Assembly (NCBI GenBank): GCA_035235625.1
Contig: CP141140.1
Coordinates: forward strand, 39,055,351 to 39,119,350
Length of the DNA stretch: 64,000 nucleotides
Direction: 5' to 3'
DNA from: Saururus chinensis
Lineage: Eukaryota; Streptophyta; Magnoliopsida; Piperales; Saururaceae
In this document: piece by piece, positions 33,354 through 45,053 of the stretch
Layout: every line of letters starts with the position of its first letter
How positions within the stretch are numbered: position 1 is the stretch's first letter
Program-made: the position numbers and the translations under genes
Notes under the pieces: model-generated
The model's database searches: none
Told to the model about the DNA's origin: nothing
The model's input: the letters and a program-made list of their open reading frames with translations, nothing else

Positions 33354-34025
33354 TGTCACGCCCCGGCGATGCCCGACCTGAGCCGAACCCAGTCCAAGGG
33401 CCGGTCAAGCGCGCGGGGGCGATGAAGGGAAATTGAGAAACGATTTAGAGGAAGACTTAACCCTAACACAGGCGACTTAACAGAATTACGGAGTACGCAC
33501 ATTCCACTTTGAGCAAGAGTAAATAAGAAGAAAAGAAAGAGAGTTGCTTAACACAAGGTAAACAACTAGTCTCAAACTTACATGCTTAGTCAACTATAGC
33601 CCACACCGGCTCAAAATAAGTCTTAAGCAACACAACTGTAAAATGTGACATAATCCAACAGAGAACCCTACACAAAGGTTCTAAACAAAAAGCATAAAAC
33701 TAAGGAAAAATAAGTCACACAAAGATCTCCACGATCACATCCAAGTCATCTCCCACCTTTCCTCAAAGAGGAGATCCTGTCTGTCTGCGTGTCGCACCAC
33801 GCAGCCCTAAAACAAAACACAAAAAAGAGGGGTGAGTTTAACAAACTCAGCAATGGTTTTTAATATAACTATCATCATCGCAAATACAATAGCATAGCAA
33901 TAAACTCATTCAGATCTAAGATTGGCAAGGTGCATCATTTTCTGATCACACATACACATCACCTAAACCTGCATCATAGTGCATAATCCACATAGTGTCA
34001 TTATCATCCTAACATCCTACATGAA

Positions 34026-34350
34026 ATGTATCTCTAACATACATATTCCATCATGCATCACATCATAACAACCTGCATGAATGTATCTCTAACATACATA
34101 TTCCATCATGCATCGCATCATAATAACCTGCATGAATGTATCTCTAACATACATATTCCATCATGCATCACATCATAGCAACCTGTATGAATGTATCTCT
34201 AACATACATATTTCATCACGCATCACATCATAACAACCTGCATGAATGTATCTCTAACATACATATTCCATCATGCATCACATCATAACAACTTGCATGA
34301 ATGTATCTCTAACATACATATTCCCTCATGCATCACATCATAACATCATC
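34026..34350. repeat. 55-bp tandem repeat, six copies
   Basis: The units begin at 34026, 34081, 34136 and every 55 bases after, each with ATGTATCTCTAACATACATA followed by CATCATGCATC. There are six units in this LTR and ten in the sister LTR at 49134-49650. Confidence 0.92.
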
Positions 34351-35577
34351 CATCAAGGAGTAACCACAATTTAGTGTCACATAGACGGGAACATAGACAA
34401 GGCCATGAAGGCGTGTCATGGTCCAAAATTCTAGACAAGAATTTAAAGAAAGTTCGGGGTTGTCAATCCCTAAAGCTGCTCGCCCTGGACGATCATGGCC
34501 GAGGATGTCCCATTCTCATATAGAGAATCTAGAGCAGGGGTGTTCGCCCAGGGACATCTCTTGTGGAGGGGAGAGCCCGAGTTCCCACACAAGAAACCCT
34601 AGAACACGTGGTAGCGGGTGCACACGGCATACCACACTGGATTCTCAGGGTCCAGATGACACTCATAATAACAATCTCACAATCCGCAAGACAAGCACAC
34701 AACTCGTCCCCACATACTTCCATTTCTCTAGACTCAACCCGGGGAGTACACTCGTTCCACACAAGAACTCAAATCAAAACATGTCCTTTCGGACCAATCA
34801 ACTTTCGATTAATCCACGACCGCTCAATCCGGCACACAATTTCACCACATTGCATCCAATCGGTCAAATTTGATTAACCTCGATAAAGCCTCAATTGGAA
34901 ATCTATTTTCATGATGCATGCAGCATGGTACATACATGGGAAAGGCATACGTGAATCCTAATCCATGATAAGTGCTCTCATCAACCCCTAATGCATCATT
35001 CATAATCATAATATCAAGTTTCAACATCATCATTTAAACCCCACATGTGTGTGTACCTAGTAGAAGTACTTCACTCAATGCATTTCAACATGCTTGAAAT
35101 TAACTCACTACCACACTACATATGTGAATTAACATCTAATCATGAATTCCAGCGGAAATCATAGGAGAAGAATCATTGAAATCATAACTCAAATCAAAAT
35201 TCAACCATAAAGGCTAAACACATATAAGATCATTCATTTCATCCTTAAGCCATGACATTCACCAACATCCACACATCAATAACCACATTCTATCATGACA
35301 AATCAGTCCATTAATAGGTTGTAATCCTACTGAAAATATACTTAACCATAGGGAATCAACCCTTCATAATTTTCAAGATGACAATTCCAACATCATGCCA
35401 CAAACCATAAGTCATTCTACAAATCTCTAATCATATATCTCAACTTCATAACCTCAATAGTGTACCTATCCAGTAGCATAATATAACTCAAAACACTCCG
35501 CATTCATATGAAATTGGCAAGTTAAAGTGGAATCACGAAATAAACATCATACAAATTGAACAATATTCTACTGTGTA

Positions 35578-35760
35578 GTCGTTCGAACGCCAAGAAGGCC
35601 ATTCGATCGGCTAAACGGGAAAATTTCAAATTCACAGTTTGGCCGTTGGAACGCCCAACAGGCCGTTAGATCGGCTAAACTGGAAAAATGCCAGAACTGC
35701 AGTGTTGCCGTTCGAAAGCCCTGCAGGGCCGTTCGAACGCCAACAAGGCAGATTTGACCT
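35578..35760. repeat. Three GATC/TTCGAA dyads in the L1 LTR
   Basis: Each is an imperfect inverted repeat of about 35-40 bases: a half-site (GTTCGAACG or GATCGGC) on each side of a short spacer such as CCAAGAAGG or CCCTGCAGGG. They start at about 35578, 35640 and 35706. The sister LTR has two (50915-50965 and 50983-51015). They lie in the part of the LTR that would be transcribed, well after the TATA box. Confidence 0.8.
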
Positions 35761-36411
35761 TCTTCTTCCTTTCGCAATTTCAAACCGAAACTCCGTTGAT
35801 AACACTTCAAATCATCATCTAATAACCTAAATACCATCAAAAGTCCACCATGACTTCTAGAATTCTAAACCACATCATAACAAGATAAAACCCTATGAAA
35901 TCGGGATTAAAGATTACCATTTTCTAATCATGCCATTAGCACACTAAATCAAGTAACTCTATTAAAAAAAAACCACAAAATCAAGAGTTTTACCATAGAC
36001 AAATTGAAATTTCGAAAGTCTATTACCTTATCCCTTGATTAGACTTGGATTTGATGGTCACCCTTCTTGAAAACCTTACAAAGACATAGAGTTTGAATTA
36101 AACTCCATTAAAACCGATTTAACAAAGAAAACCCTAATTAAAAACTTAGATCTAGGGCTTGTTGAACATAAAAATTGGATTTTGAGAGCTAGGGTTTGTA
36201 GTAAAAATGCTAATCAGTAGTTTTGATGTCCAAAAACGAATTGAAACAAAGGGGAAATGGTAGATTTAGAAGAGGTTAAGAGAAAAGCTAGTATTTAGTG
36301 CTTAATTAGAATAGGCTTACCTTAAACACCTTCTAATCTGGGCCTAATTGGGGATTAGGCCTGACCTCTCCTCCTCAGCCCATTCCCAAAATGGGAATGG
36401 CTCAGGTTTGG

Positions 36412-36420
36412 CCTTTTATA
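36412..36420 (-). promoter_or_regulatory. TATA box of the L1 LTR
   Basis: The minus strand reads ACTATAAAAGGCC, about 425 bases after the LTR 5' end at 36844. The sister copy has the same TATAAAAGG at 51672-51680. Confidence 0.65.
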
Positions 36421-36849
36421 GTAGGCCTTGGGGTGTGTATGGGTAAGTTATAGGGTGTAAATAGAAAAAGTAGGCTAAAAATGAGTATTTTACAAATTTG
36501 AGCACTAATTAAGTCTAAGAAAATTCTAAAAATTTTTGTATGGGCTGAAGTAAATATCTGGGTTCATTTGACACAAAAACCAAAATTTCGACAGTGGGGC
36601 CCGCAGGGGTCCCGCCAAAACCGTAATTTTTAGAAAAATAGTGAAAATTCAGAAAAAAAAACCCAGAAATTCACATTTGATCCAAAATCACTTAAAACCA
36701 CTAATCTTAAAGTTGATTTTGATTAAAACCATCATAAACAGCATTTATCTTTGAAACCACCGAATAAATCAGAAAACGTGTTAACCTCATGATAACCGAT
36801 ACTTAAAGAAAACAAAAACCGGTTTAGAGATGAGAGTCCTTACAGTAAG

Positions 36850-37574
36850 TGAGAAAACTAAATAAATAAATAATATAAAAGAGCTAGACCGCAGCTCAAA
36901 TCAGCCATCGGTTTTTGGGAATGATAAATCCCTTCTTACCCCCAAACTTTTTGGCCTCTATTGGCATGTGCTACCACTATCCTCCACTGGGTGACTTCGT
37001 TGGCCATCATGACCATCGTGGACCTACCAGGTCCTCCACCGCTACCCCTTGCCTCCCCAAGCATATGTTGTTGCCTCACCTCTTTCTTTTCCCTTTTTGA
37101 TCATTTTGGCCAACGGAGGGTAAATTTTTTGCCGCTTCTTTGTCAAACCCTGACCCTCAAGCAACCACAACCTAGGGGGTGCCACCCTGGGCCGCCGCTA
37201 CCCCATATGCTTCCTCATTTTTAGTCCATTGGCTCTCTCTTCCTCTTCATTTTCTATGTTTGGGCCAAAACCACTACCAGAGCTGGTTTTTGCCACTGAT
37301 GTGAGTCATTTCTATCTAGCCACAGCCCCACCACCCACCCTTGGCCTGGATCTACCTCCCCGGATCTTCCTTTCCCCTCTCCAATACCATTTGCCCCCTC
37401 CCCGAACGTCTTCCCATCAAAATTGGCCGCCACTTCTCTTGTCTCCCTCTTCCTCAACGTTCTGCTTGTACCCACACCTCCATACCCCTTTTTTCGTGGG
37501 TGTTGGCCTTCGGCTTCCTGACCAGTGACCTTGATATGTGGGAGTTTCAAGTTCATGTAGTTAGTGGAAACCGT
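36850..37574 (+). mobile_element. Third L2-like LTR, segment 2 (GC-rich part)
   Basis: After the target duplication, a TATA-like ATATAAAAGAG (about 36868) is followed by a C-rich section from 36930 to 37530, the same layout as in the other L2 LTRs. Overlapping frames (37229-37528 plus, 37254-37556 minus) are composition effects: their text is rich in proline, serine and leucine and has no domain. Confidence 0.5.
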
Positions 37575-38990
37575 TGATAAGTATGAAATATATATCTATT
37601 TTATATGTCTTTTTACCTTATTCGCTAGTATAGATTAGGTTAATTTAGAGTTAGTTATAATTTATTTAGATTAAGATAGATATTAGTATTTTAGTTTAAT
37701 TATTAATGATTTTGTAGTTATTAGTAGTTTAGATATGTATTTGAACAAAGTTGGAATTTTAATTATATTCTACATGTCTAAAATATGATATTTTATGTTT
37801 TGTAGGTAAAGTGCACTTATCAAGGTACTTGGACGATGTTTGGAATAATTCAAAATAGTCTTGACATGCTTTAAAGTGATTTGGACAACTTTTTTGAGTT
37901 ATAAACAAGTTAGAAATTAATATGGACATGAAGAAAAGCTTAATGAACAAAATATGGACTGTCCAGAAAAACTGTCCAGATTGCAGAAACACTGTAGCCG
38001 ATCGAACAGGGTCACTTACCGTTTGATTGGGATAACATGATTTTGAAGCAAAACTCAGTTCAAGCGTTCGAACGGGCATGCAGGGCGTTCGAGCGTCATA
38101 ACGTGCAGTTTCCTAGTTTTAGCCAATTTCCAATCCTTTTCATATTGGACTTCTTCCTATAAAAAGACATATTTGGCTTGAAACCAGAGGATTCCAGGAG
38201 ATTTTCTGAAGAGAAAAAGGAAGAAGAAGATGGAAAACAACTCAAAGTTTTTAATGGAGATTCAAATACTTTCTTCTACAATGGAAGGCTAAACTTTTCT
38301 TTTACTTAGGAGTTGATGAAGCTATAAATAAGTTTCAGTTTCTTTTCTTTTTAATTTAGATCTCAGTTGTGAATGATGACAATTGTATGATATGGATTTC
38401 CTTTTTAAAGGAAGAGCTTTTAATGTTTATTCAAGTCTATGTTGATTTATTGTCTTGTAGATGATAGATTGATATGGTTTTGATATTTACATCAATTCTA
38501 ATTTCTGTGATTTAGATGAGATGGTCATACAATAGTTTTAATGTTCAGATAATTAATAACTTGGATGAGTTATACTAAGATTAGACGGGTCATGCCTATA
38601 GCTAGTTTAGTGTAGATGATTCGTGTTATTGTTGAAGATAGTTCATGCCATGGAATTTAATTAATGATTCTTTCTAAAGTAATTCTAGCTTGTAGCTGAG
38701 AATACTTGTTCATATTCACACTAGATTTAGGTTAAAAGTTAAGGAATTGTTATGGTTCTATAGTAGATTCAATTTCCTAAGTAAATCCATCATATTAATC
38801 TCTTGTTTTTAAACTAGTTGATTCCTTTATTTTGCTTAATTTAAGTTTAAGTTCTTTCTAGTTTTTAATCAGCAAATTCCTCTTTAGATTTAGTAATAAT
38901 TCATCCGTCCCTGAGGTTTGACAACCCTTAAATACTTATCCTAGTACAATTACCTTGTACACTTGCAAAGGGTTTAATTATAAGCGATCA
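37575..38990 (+). repeat. 5' LTR of the gag/protease element
   Basis: It starts TGATAAGTATG and ends GCGATCA. The TATA box CCTATAAAAAGAC is at about 38157; a dyad motif with GTTCGAACGGGCATGCAGGG is at 38064-38096, about 65-95 bases ahead of it. Compared with the 3' LTR it lacks a 14-base stretch right before the TATA box. Confidence 0.93.
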
Positions 38991-38996
38991 AGTTTT

Positions 38997-39014
38997 TGGC
39001 GCCGTTGCCAGGGA
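38997..39014 (+). promoter_or_regulatory. Primer-binding site, tRNA-Asp type
   Basis: TGGCGCCGTTGCCAGGGA begins six bases after the 5' LTR. It matches the tRNA-Asp-complementary site used by Athila and related elements (TGGCGCCGTTGCCGGGGA) with one difference. Confidence 0.85.
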
Positions 39015-39461
39015 CAGTGTTGATTTGTTACTAAATTAGTATTAGGATAATTCTATCTAATTTAGATTCAGTTTACTTTAGTTTTTAGGTTAATTCTTAG
39101 TTTCTTACCTTCTTCTAATTTGATTTTGTAGGCTAAGTTGAAGATCGTGCTCTCTACACTTGTGGCCACAAGTGGACATCGACAAGCATAGTGCTTCTCT
39201 TCAATTTGCAAGATCCTTTTTTCCTTTTATTTTTAGTTCTTTTCTTAGTTAGTTTTTGCTTATTCTTCCCCTTTTTACACTTAAAATTGTGTGGTGTGGT
39301 TGTGGTGTATGCGTGGTCGTCGCTCCTTACTCCCCCGATTAGTACCATTTGACCCTGAGCCTGAGTGGACATCTAGGAGAGATGAGTTGCCCTCGACCTA
39401 AATCCCTACACCCCCAAACTCTCCCACCAATTCCTCCTCTCACACTACTTCTTCCCTCATC

Positions 39462-40980
39462 ATGGCTACACATCAGTTAGTAGATGCACCACTCAAAGTT
39501 CTAAGGGAGTATTACACTCCCAATGAGTACACCTCTCTTTTATGCATTAGGTTGCCAGCGGTCGCTGCTCAAAATTATGAAATTAAGCCCAATGTCATTC
39601 AAATGTTTCCATCCTTTTATGGGCTTAATAATGAAAACCCATATAGGCACCTAAATGACTTCTTAGAACTATGCACAACTTTTAAGCTCTCAAATTTAAC
39701 TGATGAAGCTGTTAAACTTCGCCTTTTTCCTTTCACATTGAAAGATAAGGCTAAGGAATGGCTTCACTCATTAGAGCCAAACATTATAACAACATGGGCC
39801 CAAATGCAACAAGAGTTCCTTAAAAAGTACTTCCCCATAGGTAAGACCAACCAAATGAGAAAGGCCATAACCACTTTTGCCCAACTTCCCACTGAACAGT
39901 TCCATGAGAGTTGGGATAGACTTAAGGACCTTCTTAGGAGGTGTCCTCATCATGCTGTCTCTAAGTGGCAATTAGTATAACATTTTTATGAGGGTCTTAC
40001 TGAACAAAACAGTCATCTTATTGATGCAAGTTGTAGGGGTACCTTCTTGTTAAAAAATGAAAATGAGGCATGAAAACTTTTTGAGGACTTGAGTGAAAAT
40101 TCTCTTCAACATGCTGCGTTGAATAGAAATGAGAGTGGATTATCTACCTTGAATAATGCCCCTTCTAGGGGTGGCTTATATGAAGTCAAAAACCCATTAG
40201 ACCTCTCCTCCAAAGTTGATATTTTGAGTAGGAAGCTGGACCTTCTTATGACTTCAACCCATCAGCCCACTCCCTTCACTCAAGATGCATGCATAATATG
40301 CCTTAGCCCAACCCATACTATCATAGAGTGTCCCTCTGCCTCTCAATTTCCTGAGCTTGTCTAAGACCATGTGAATGTCACCCAATCCTTCCTAGGGCTG
40401 AGAACAATCTATTTTCAAATACATATAACCCTAGATGGAGGAATCATCCTAACTTTTCTTGGCAGACACAAAACCAAGGGGTTATGGGTAACCAACCCCC
40501 TAGGCAACCATTCCAAGTCCCACCAGCCCATATCCACCAACCTCAAGTGTAACCCCCATATGTCCAACCCAATAGGAGTCCAAGTTTTGAAGAAAAGGTT
40601 TTGAGTGCCCTGCAAGGCATTCAATCTCAATCCAACTCCTCCACTCTCACACACAATCTATAGCAAAGTTAGAAGCCCAAATTGGACAACTAGCTAATGT
40701 TATTAACAAGAGAGAGATGGGGACATTGCCAAGTCAACCCCTACCAAACCCTAAAGGTCAATTTCAGGTAGAGAGAGCTCCTCCCTCTAATGAACAAGTT
40801 AATTCCATAATGACCCTTAGGAGTGGGAGGATTGCTGACAAGAGTGTTGGGGGGATACCAGTGACAGATGATAGGAGTGAGGAGTTAGAGAGGGCAGCCC
40901 CTAATGAACCTCCAGTAGAAGTTAGTGCACTACATGAGGAGTTTGTATCTCCTTCCCCTTCCTCAGAGCCACAGTCTTAG
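39462..40980 (+). pseudogene. Athila-type gag, interrupted
   Basis: The first frame (39462-39980, 172 aa) has the retrotransposon gag core: FPSFYGLNNENPYRHLNDFL, LRLFPFTLKDKAKEWLHSLE, then ITTWAQMQQEFLKKYFPIGK and FHESWDRLKDLLRRCPHH. A stop after KWQLV interrupts it, but the text continues (HFYEGLTEQNSHLIDA). Frame 40089-40364 adds CIICLSPTHTIIECPSA, a perfect CX2CX4HX4C zinc knuckle. Frame 40717-40980 has LPSQPLPNPKGQ and TLRSGR, also conserved in Athila gag. Two or three stops or shifts separate these parts, so only a truncated gag could be made from the first ATG. Confidence 0.9.
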
Positions 40981-41034
40981 ACCACTTTTGAGGGATCTTA
41001 TATCCCTAGGGCACCCTTTCCTCAGTGTCTTGAC

Positions 41035-41768
41035 ATGGCACCACCATTTAGAAAGAGCACAGCTAGGACTGATGAGATTCTCGAGACTTTTAAACAAGTC
41101 AAAATTAATCTCCCCCTCATAGAAGCCATTAAGCAAGTCCATGCTTATGTTAAGTTCCTTAAAGACCTATGCACTCAAAAGCGTAAATCTAAGACCCATG
41201 TGTCTAAGAAGGTCTTTCTCACCGAGCAAGTTAGCTCTCTTTTGAAATTTGACACCCCACCTAAGTATAAGGACCCTGGAGTACCCACTATTTCTTGTGT
41301 CATAGGTGATCACTCCATCCATAGAGCCCTCCTTAACCTTGGTGCGAGTGTCAATCTACTCCCTTACTCGGTGTATGAGAAACTAGGGTTAGGTGAATTG
41401 CAGCCTACATCAGTTACCTTGCAGCTGCCAACCATTCTGTGCGTAAGCCTCAGGGAGTCATTGAGGATGTCTTAGTGAAGGTTGACCGGTTCTTTTTCTC
41501 TGTTGATTTTATTGTCTTAGATATGGAGATCGGTGCCAACCTCACATATCAGATTCCTACCATTCTAGGTCATCCTTTTCTTGCCACAACTAATTCATGC
41601 ATAAATTGTACGACGGGGGTAATGGAGATGACCTTTGGGAACATGAAAGTACAACTAAATATTTTTGATGTGTCTAACCATTTGCCTGCAACTTCTAATG
41701 CTGAATGTTTCATGGTAGACAATTTTAAATTTGATGCTTATGATAGAGGTCCATCTTTTGTAGCATAA
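41035..41768 (+). pseudogene. Athila-type aspartic protease, inactive
   Basis: The frame 41035-41475 has DEILETFKQVKINLPLIEAI, FLTEQVSSLLKFDTPPKYKD and then HRALLNLGASVNLLPYSVYE, in which the family's catalytic aspartate (LDLGASV) is asparagine. A frameshift near 41435 leads into 41439-41768 with YQIPTILGHPFLATTNSCIN, the second protease half (ILGRPFLATA). The active-site change shows this copy has no working protease. Confidence 0.88.
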
Positions 41769-43611
41769 GCCCATAATCATGTCATGTCTTCTAATTTTTC
41801 TGCATCATCTTTTTGGAGACTTAAGAGAAGAGTCAATGCTAATATCTACCAGCCGCCTTGATATATTTGAGAAGTTGGCAATGTCTGGCTAAAGACAATA
41901 AACTTAGCACTTCTTGGGAGGCAACCCATGCTTTTGATATATTTCTTTTCATTCCTTTTGTTTATTTTCTTTGCTTCATTTAGGCTTTATTTACTTATTT
42001 TCTCATTTGTTTTTATTTCTTCTCATTATAGTTTTTCTTCTTTTGTGGGCTATAACACTTTAGGTTTGGAGGAATGCTCATCACTTTTATTTATTTATTT
42101 TCTCCAATCCTATGTACTTCACTCTTTTAGATTAGTGGATTAGTTATGCTTTCAGGTGATATCTTTCTCTCTCTTACTTATTCTTGTCATTGTAGTATAT
42201 ATTTTCTTTAACATTGGGGACAATGTTTAGTTTAGGTTTGGGGGTGTAGAAAGATATTTTTATTTCTTATTTTACTTTTAGGATATTTTAGAGTATTTTT
42301 CTTCATTATTTGTTTTGTTTTCTTTTATTTTAAGTGGGTTTTATCGCTTATTTTCTTTTAAAAGCATATGTCTGTTTTTAAATAGATCAATTTCACGAAG
42401 AAAGTTCAAGTAATTAATTAAGTGATGAAAATGATTAAGTAAGTAATTTCTATTTTATTTTCTTTATCTTGGATAATTGTGCTAATATTTTTGAATCACA
42501 TTTCACACACTTGAAACTTGTAGGAATATAATTTTATGATTTATTACTTGTAATCTTAGTGGGATATCTTTAACTGAGCATATATTTTTAAAAAACTTGG
42601 CAATTGATTAATTTTTAATATTTTATGATAGATCTTTATGCTTAGCTTTTATTTGAAAAAAAATGGGATAAGTGTGTATAGAAAAAAAATGAAAAAAATT
42701 TATGAAAAAAAAGTTGAAAAAAATAGATTGAATGAAAAAAAATATAAAGGTTTGTTTCTCTTTTTACAGAGTAATCGGACCTTATGCCTAGGCAAGTATA
42801 AGGGATCACATTAAAAGGTGAAAAGTTGAGATAAATTCTTTTATGACTTGCTTGGTCCTGTAGCCTTTATAGTTTGAATTATTAAGCCTGGGGGGTGTTA
42901 CAACACCTAGTGCCTTAAGCCAACTGGATTAGGGACACTAGTCTAATGCTTGTTACATGGACTATTTAGAAAGTTTAATAGAACTAAGTATTCCACAAGT
43001 CATATTTTGAGGTATATTATGCTCTTATTCCCTAAATTTAATTGAAATTTGAAGGCTATTACATGAGGGTTTATTATGAGATGTTAAGGATGAAAGATTG
43101 TCATTGTTATATTTTTGAGTTAGTGAACTTTAATGAGCTTGGTTAATGGGTCACATAAGATATGCTTGTTAATAAAAAATGAAATTGTATGGCTACAAAG
43201 TTTCTACACTTATGTTTTTGAAATGTATATATGTAGTTGTACAATTATTTCCAAGATGGGATTATAGAATGGATTATTTCTTACTTGAAAGTGATCAGAT
43301 CTTAATTGTTTACTTGTTTCAAGTATTTGTGGTTGGTTCTTTTTAAAAATAGTTATATGTTTTTAAGAGAAGATTGTTTTTCAAATTTTTGTTTTCTTGT
43401 TTGTTTGTTTTATTTTTCTTAGGTTTCGATGTTTGTGGGTATCATTACTACAAACCCTCACGAGACACAACTCGTCTAACTAGAGACACTTAGGGGTTTA
43501 AAGGCTTGTTGCATACGCTAAATGCAATCGTGATTCCCTACGAAAGTGGCATTTATTTATTTTTTCTAGATTAGTTGTTTTATTTTGTTTTTGTTTTGCT
43601 CGAGGACTAGC
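41769..43611 (+). other. Long non-coding 3' region of the gag/protease element
   Basis: The space where RT and integrase would be holds no such domain. It contains GGGAGGCAACCCA (41916-41928), an A-rich tract of GAAAAAAA words (42650-42745), and GGGGACAATGTTTAGTTTAG followed by GTTTGGGGGT (about 42210-42245). I recall such words from the 3' ends of Athila/TR-GAG-type plant elements. Frames here (41928-42143) are Phe/Leu-rich with no domain. Confidence 0.6.
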
Positions 43612-43633
43612 AAAATATAGGTTTGGGGGTATT
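43612..43633 (+). promoter_or_regulatory. Polypurine tract before the 3' LTR
   Basis: AGGTTTGGGGGTATT lies directly before the LTR start at 43634 and would prime plus-strand synthesis. Confidence 0.7.
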
Positions 43634-45053
43634 TGATAAGTATGAAATATATATCTATTTTATATGCCTTTTTACCTTATTTGCTAGTATCGATTACGTT
43701 AATTTAGAGTTAGTTATAGTTTATTTAGATTAAGATAGATATTAGTATTTTAGTTTAATTATTAATAATTTTGTAGTTATTAGTAGTTTAGATATGTATT
43801 TGAACAAAGTTGGAATTTTAATTATATTCTACATGTCTAAAATATGATATTTTATGTTTTGTAGGTAAAGTGCACTTATCGAGGTACTTGGACGATGTTT
43901 GGAATAATTCAAAATAGTCTTGACATGCTTTAAAGTGATTTGGACAACTTTTTTGAGTTATACACAAGTTGGAAATTAATATGGACATGAAGAAAAACTT
44001 AATAAATAAAATATGGACTGTCCAGAAAAACTGTCCAGATTGCAGAAACACTATAGCTGTTCGGTCACTTACCGTTCAATCGGGATAACATGATTTTGAA
44101 GCAAAACTCAGTTCAAGCGTTCGAACGGGCATGCAGGGCATTCGAACGACATAACGTGCAGTTTTCTAGTTTTAGCCAATTTCCAATCCTTTTCATATTG
44201 GACTTCTTCCTATGGATCTTATGCCTATAAAAAGACATATTTGGCTTAAAACCAGAGGATTCCAGGAGATTTTCTGAAGAGAAAAAGGAAGAAGAAGATG
44301 GAAAACAACTTAAAGCTTTTAATGGAGATTCAAATACTTTCTTCTACAATGGAAGGCTAAACTTTTCTTTTACTTAGGAGTTGATGAAGCTATAGATAAG
44401 TTTCAGTTTCTTTTCTTTTTAATCTCAGTTGTGAATGATGACAATTGTATGATATGGATTTCTTTTTTAATGGAAGAGCTTTTAATGTTTATTCAAGTCT
44501 ATGTTGATTTATTGTCTTGTAGATGATAGATTGATATGGTTTTGATATTTACATCAATTCTAATTTTTGTGATTTAGATGAGATGGGCATACAATAGTTT
44601 TAATGTTCAGATAATTAATGACTTGGATGAGTTATACTAAGATTAGACAGGTCATGCCTATAGCTAGTTTAGTGTAGATGATTCATGCTATTGTCGAAGA
44701 TAGTTCATGCCATGGAATTTAATTAATGATTCTTTCTAAAGTAATTCTAGCTTGTAGCTGAGAATACTTGTTCATATTCACACTAGATTTAGGTTAAAAG
44801 TTAAGGAATTGTTATGGTTCTATAGTGGATTCGATTTTCTAAGTAAATTTTATCATATTAATCTCTTGTTTTTAAACTAGTTGATTACTTTATTTTGCTT
44901 AATTTAAGTTTAAGTTATTTCTAGTTTTTAATTAGCGAATTCCTCTTTAGATTTAGTAATAATCCATCCGTCCCTGAGGTTCGACAACCCTTAAATACTT
45001 ATCCTAGTACAATTACCTTGTATACTTGCAAAGTGTTTAATTATAAATGATCA
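43634..45053 (+). repeat. 3' LTR of the gag/protease element
   Basis: It starts TGATAAGTATG and ends AATGATCA. TATA box at 44224-44233; dyad at 44117-44148. The frames 43818-44051 and 37759-38079 (minus) are the same LTR text and not genes. Confidence 0.93.

Larger units (their letters stand above)
33354..36844 (-). mobile_element. Solo LTR of family L1, 3.49 kb, perfect target duplication
   Basis: On the plus strand it starts TGTCACGCCCCGG and ends GTCCTTACA; it is flanked by GTAAG on both sides (33349-33353 and 36845-36849). The TATA box on the minus strand (36412-36420) sets the direction. In plus coordinates it contains a 55-bp tandem array (34026-34350), a conserved block with GTCCTTTCGGACCAATCAAC (34780), and three dyad motifs (35578-35750). 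No coding domain. It is closely related to 48513-52104. Confidence 0.93.
37575..45053 (+). mobile_element. Non-autonomous gag/protease LTR retrotransposon (Athila-related)
   Basis: Two LTRs (37575-38990, 1416 bp; 43634-45053, 1420 bp) flank a tRNA-Asp-type primer site, gag, a protease region and a polypurine tract. There is no RT, RNase H or integrase. The flanks are ACCGT (37570-37574) and ACTGT (45054-45058), 4 of 5. Elements with LTRs and gag only are known as TR-GAG; the gag/protease text is of the Athila lineage. It would depend on an Athila element's polymerase. The two LTRs show seven substitutions in the first 270 or so aligned bases, so the insertion is rather young. Confidence 0.9.

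Noticed and set aside
34026..34350. CRISPR-like direct repeat array
   Set aside because: Units are contiguous tandem repeats without unique spacers, in a plant LTR.
34418..34877. 151-aa and 104-aa frames in an L1 LTR, seen again at 49707-50301
   Set aside because: The sister LTR breaks the frame at different places, and no domain is visible; conservation is that of the LTR, not of codons.
37229..37556. Proline- and leucine-rich frame
   Set aside because: The opposite strand is open as well, and the composition is C-rich; it lies in the third L2-like LTR.
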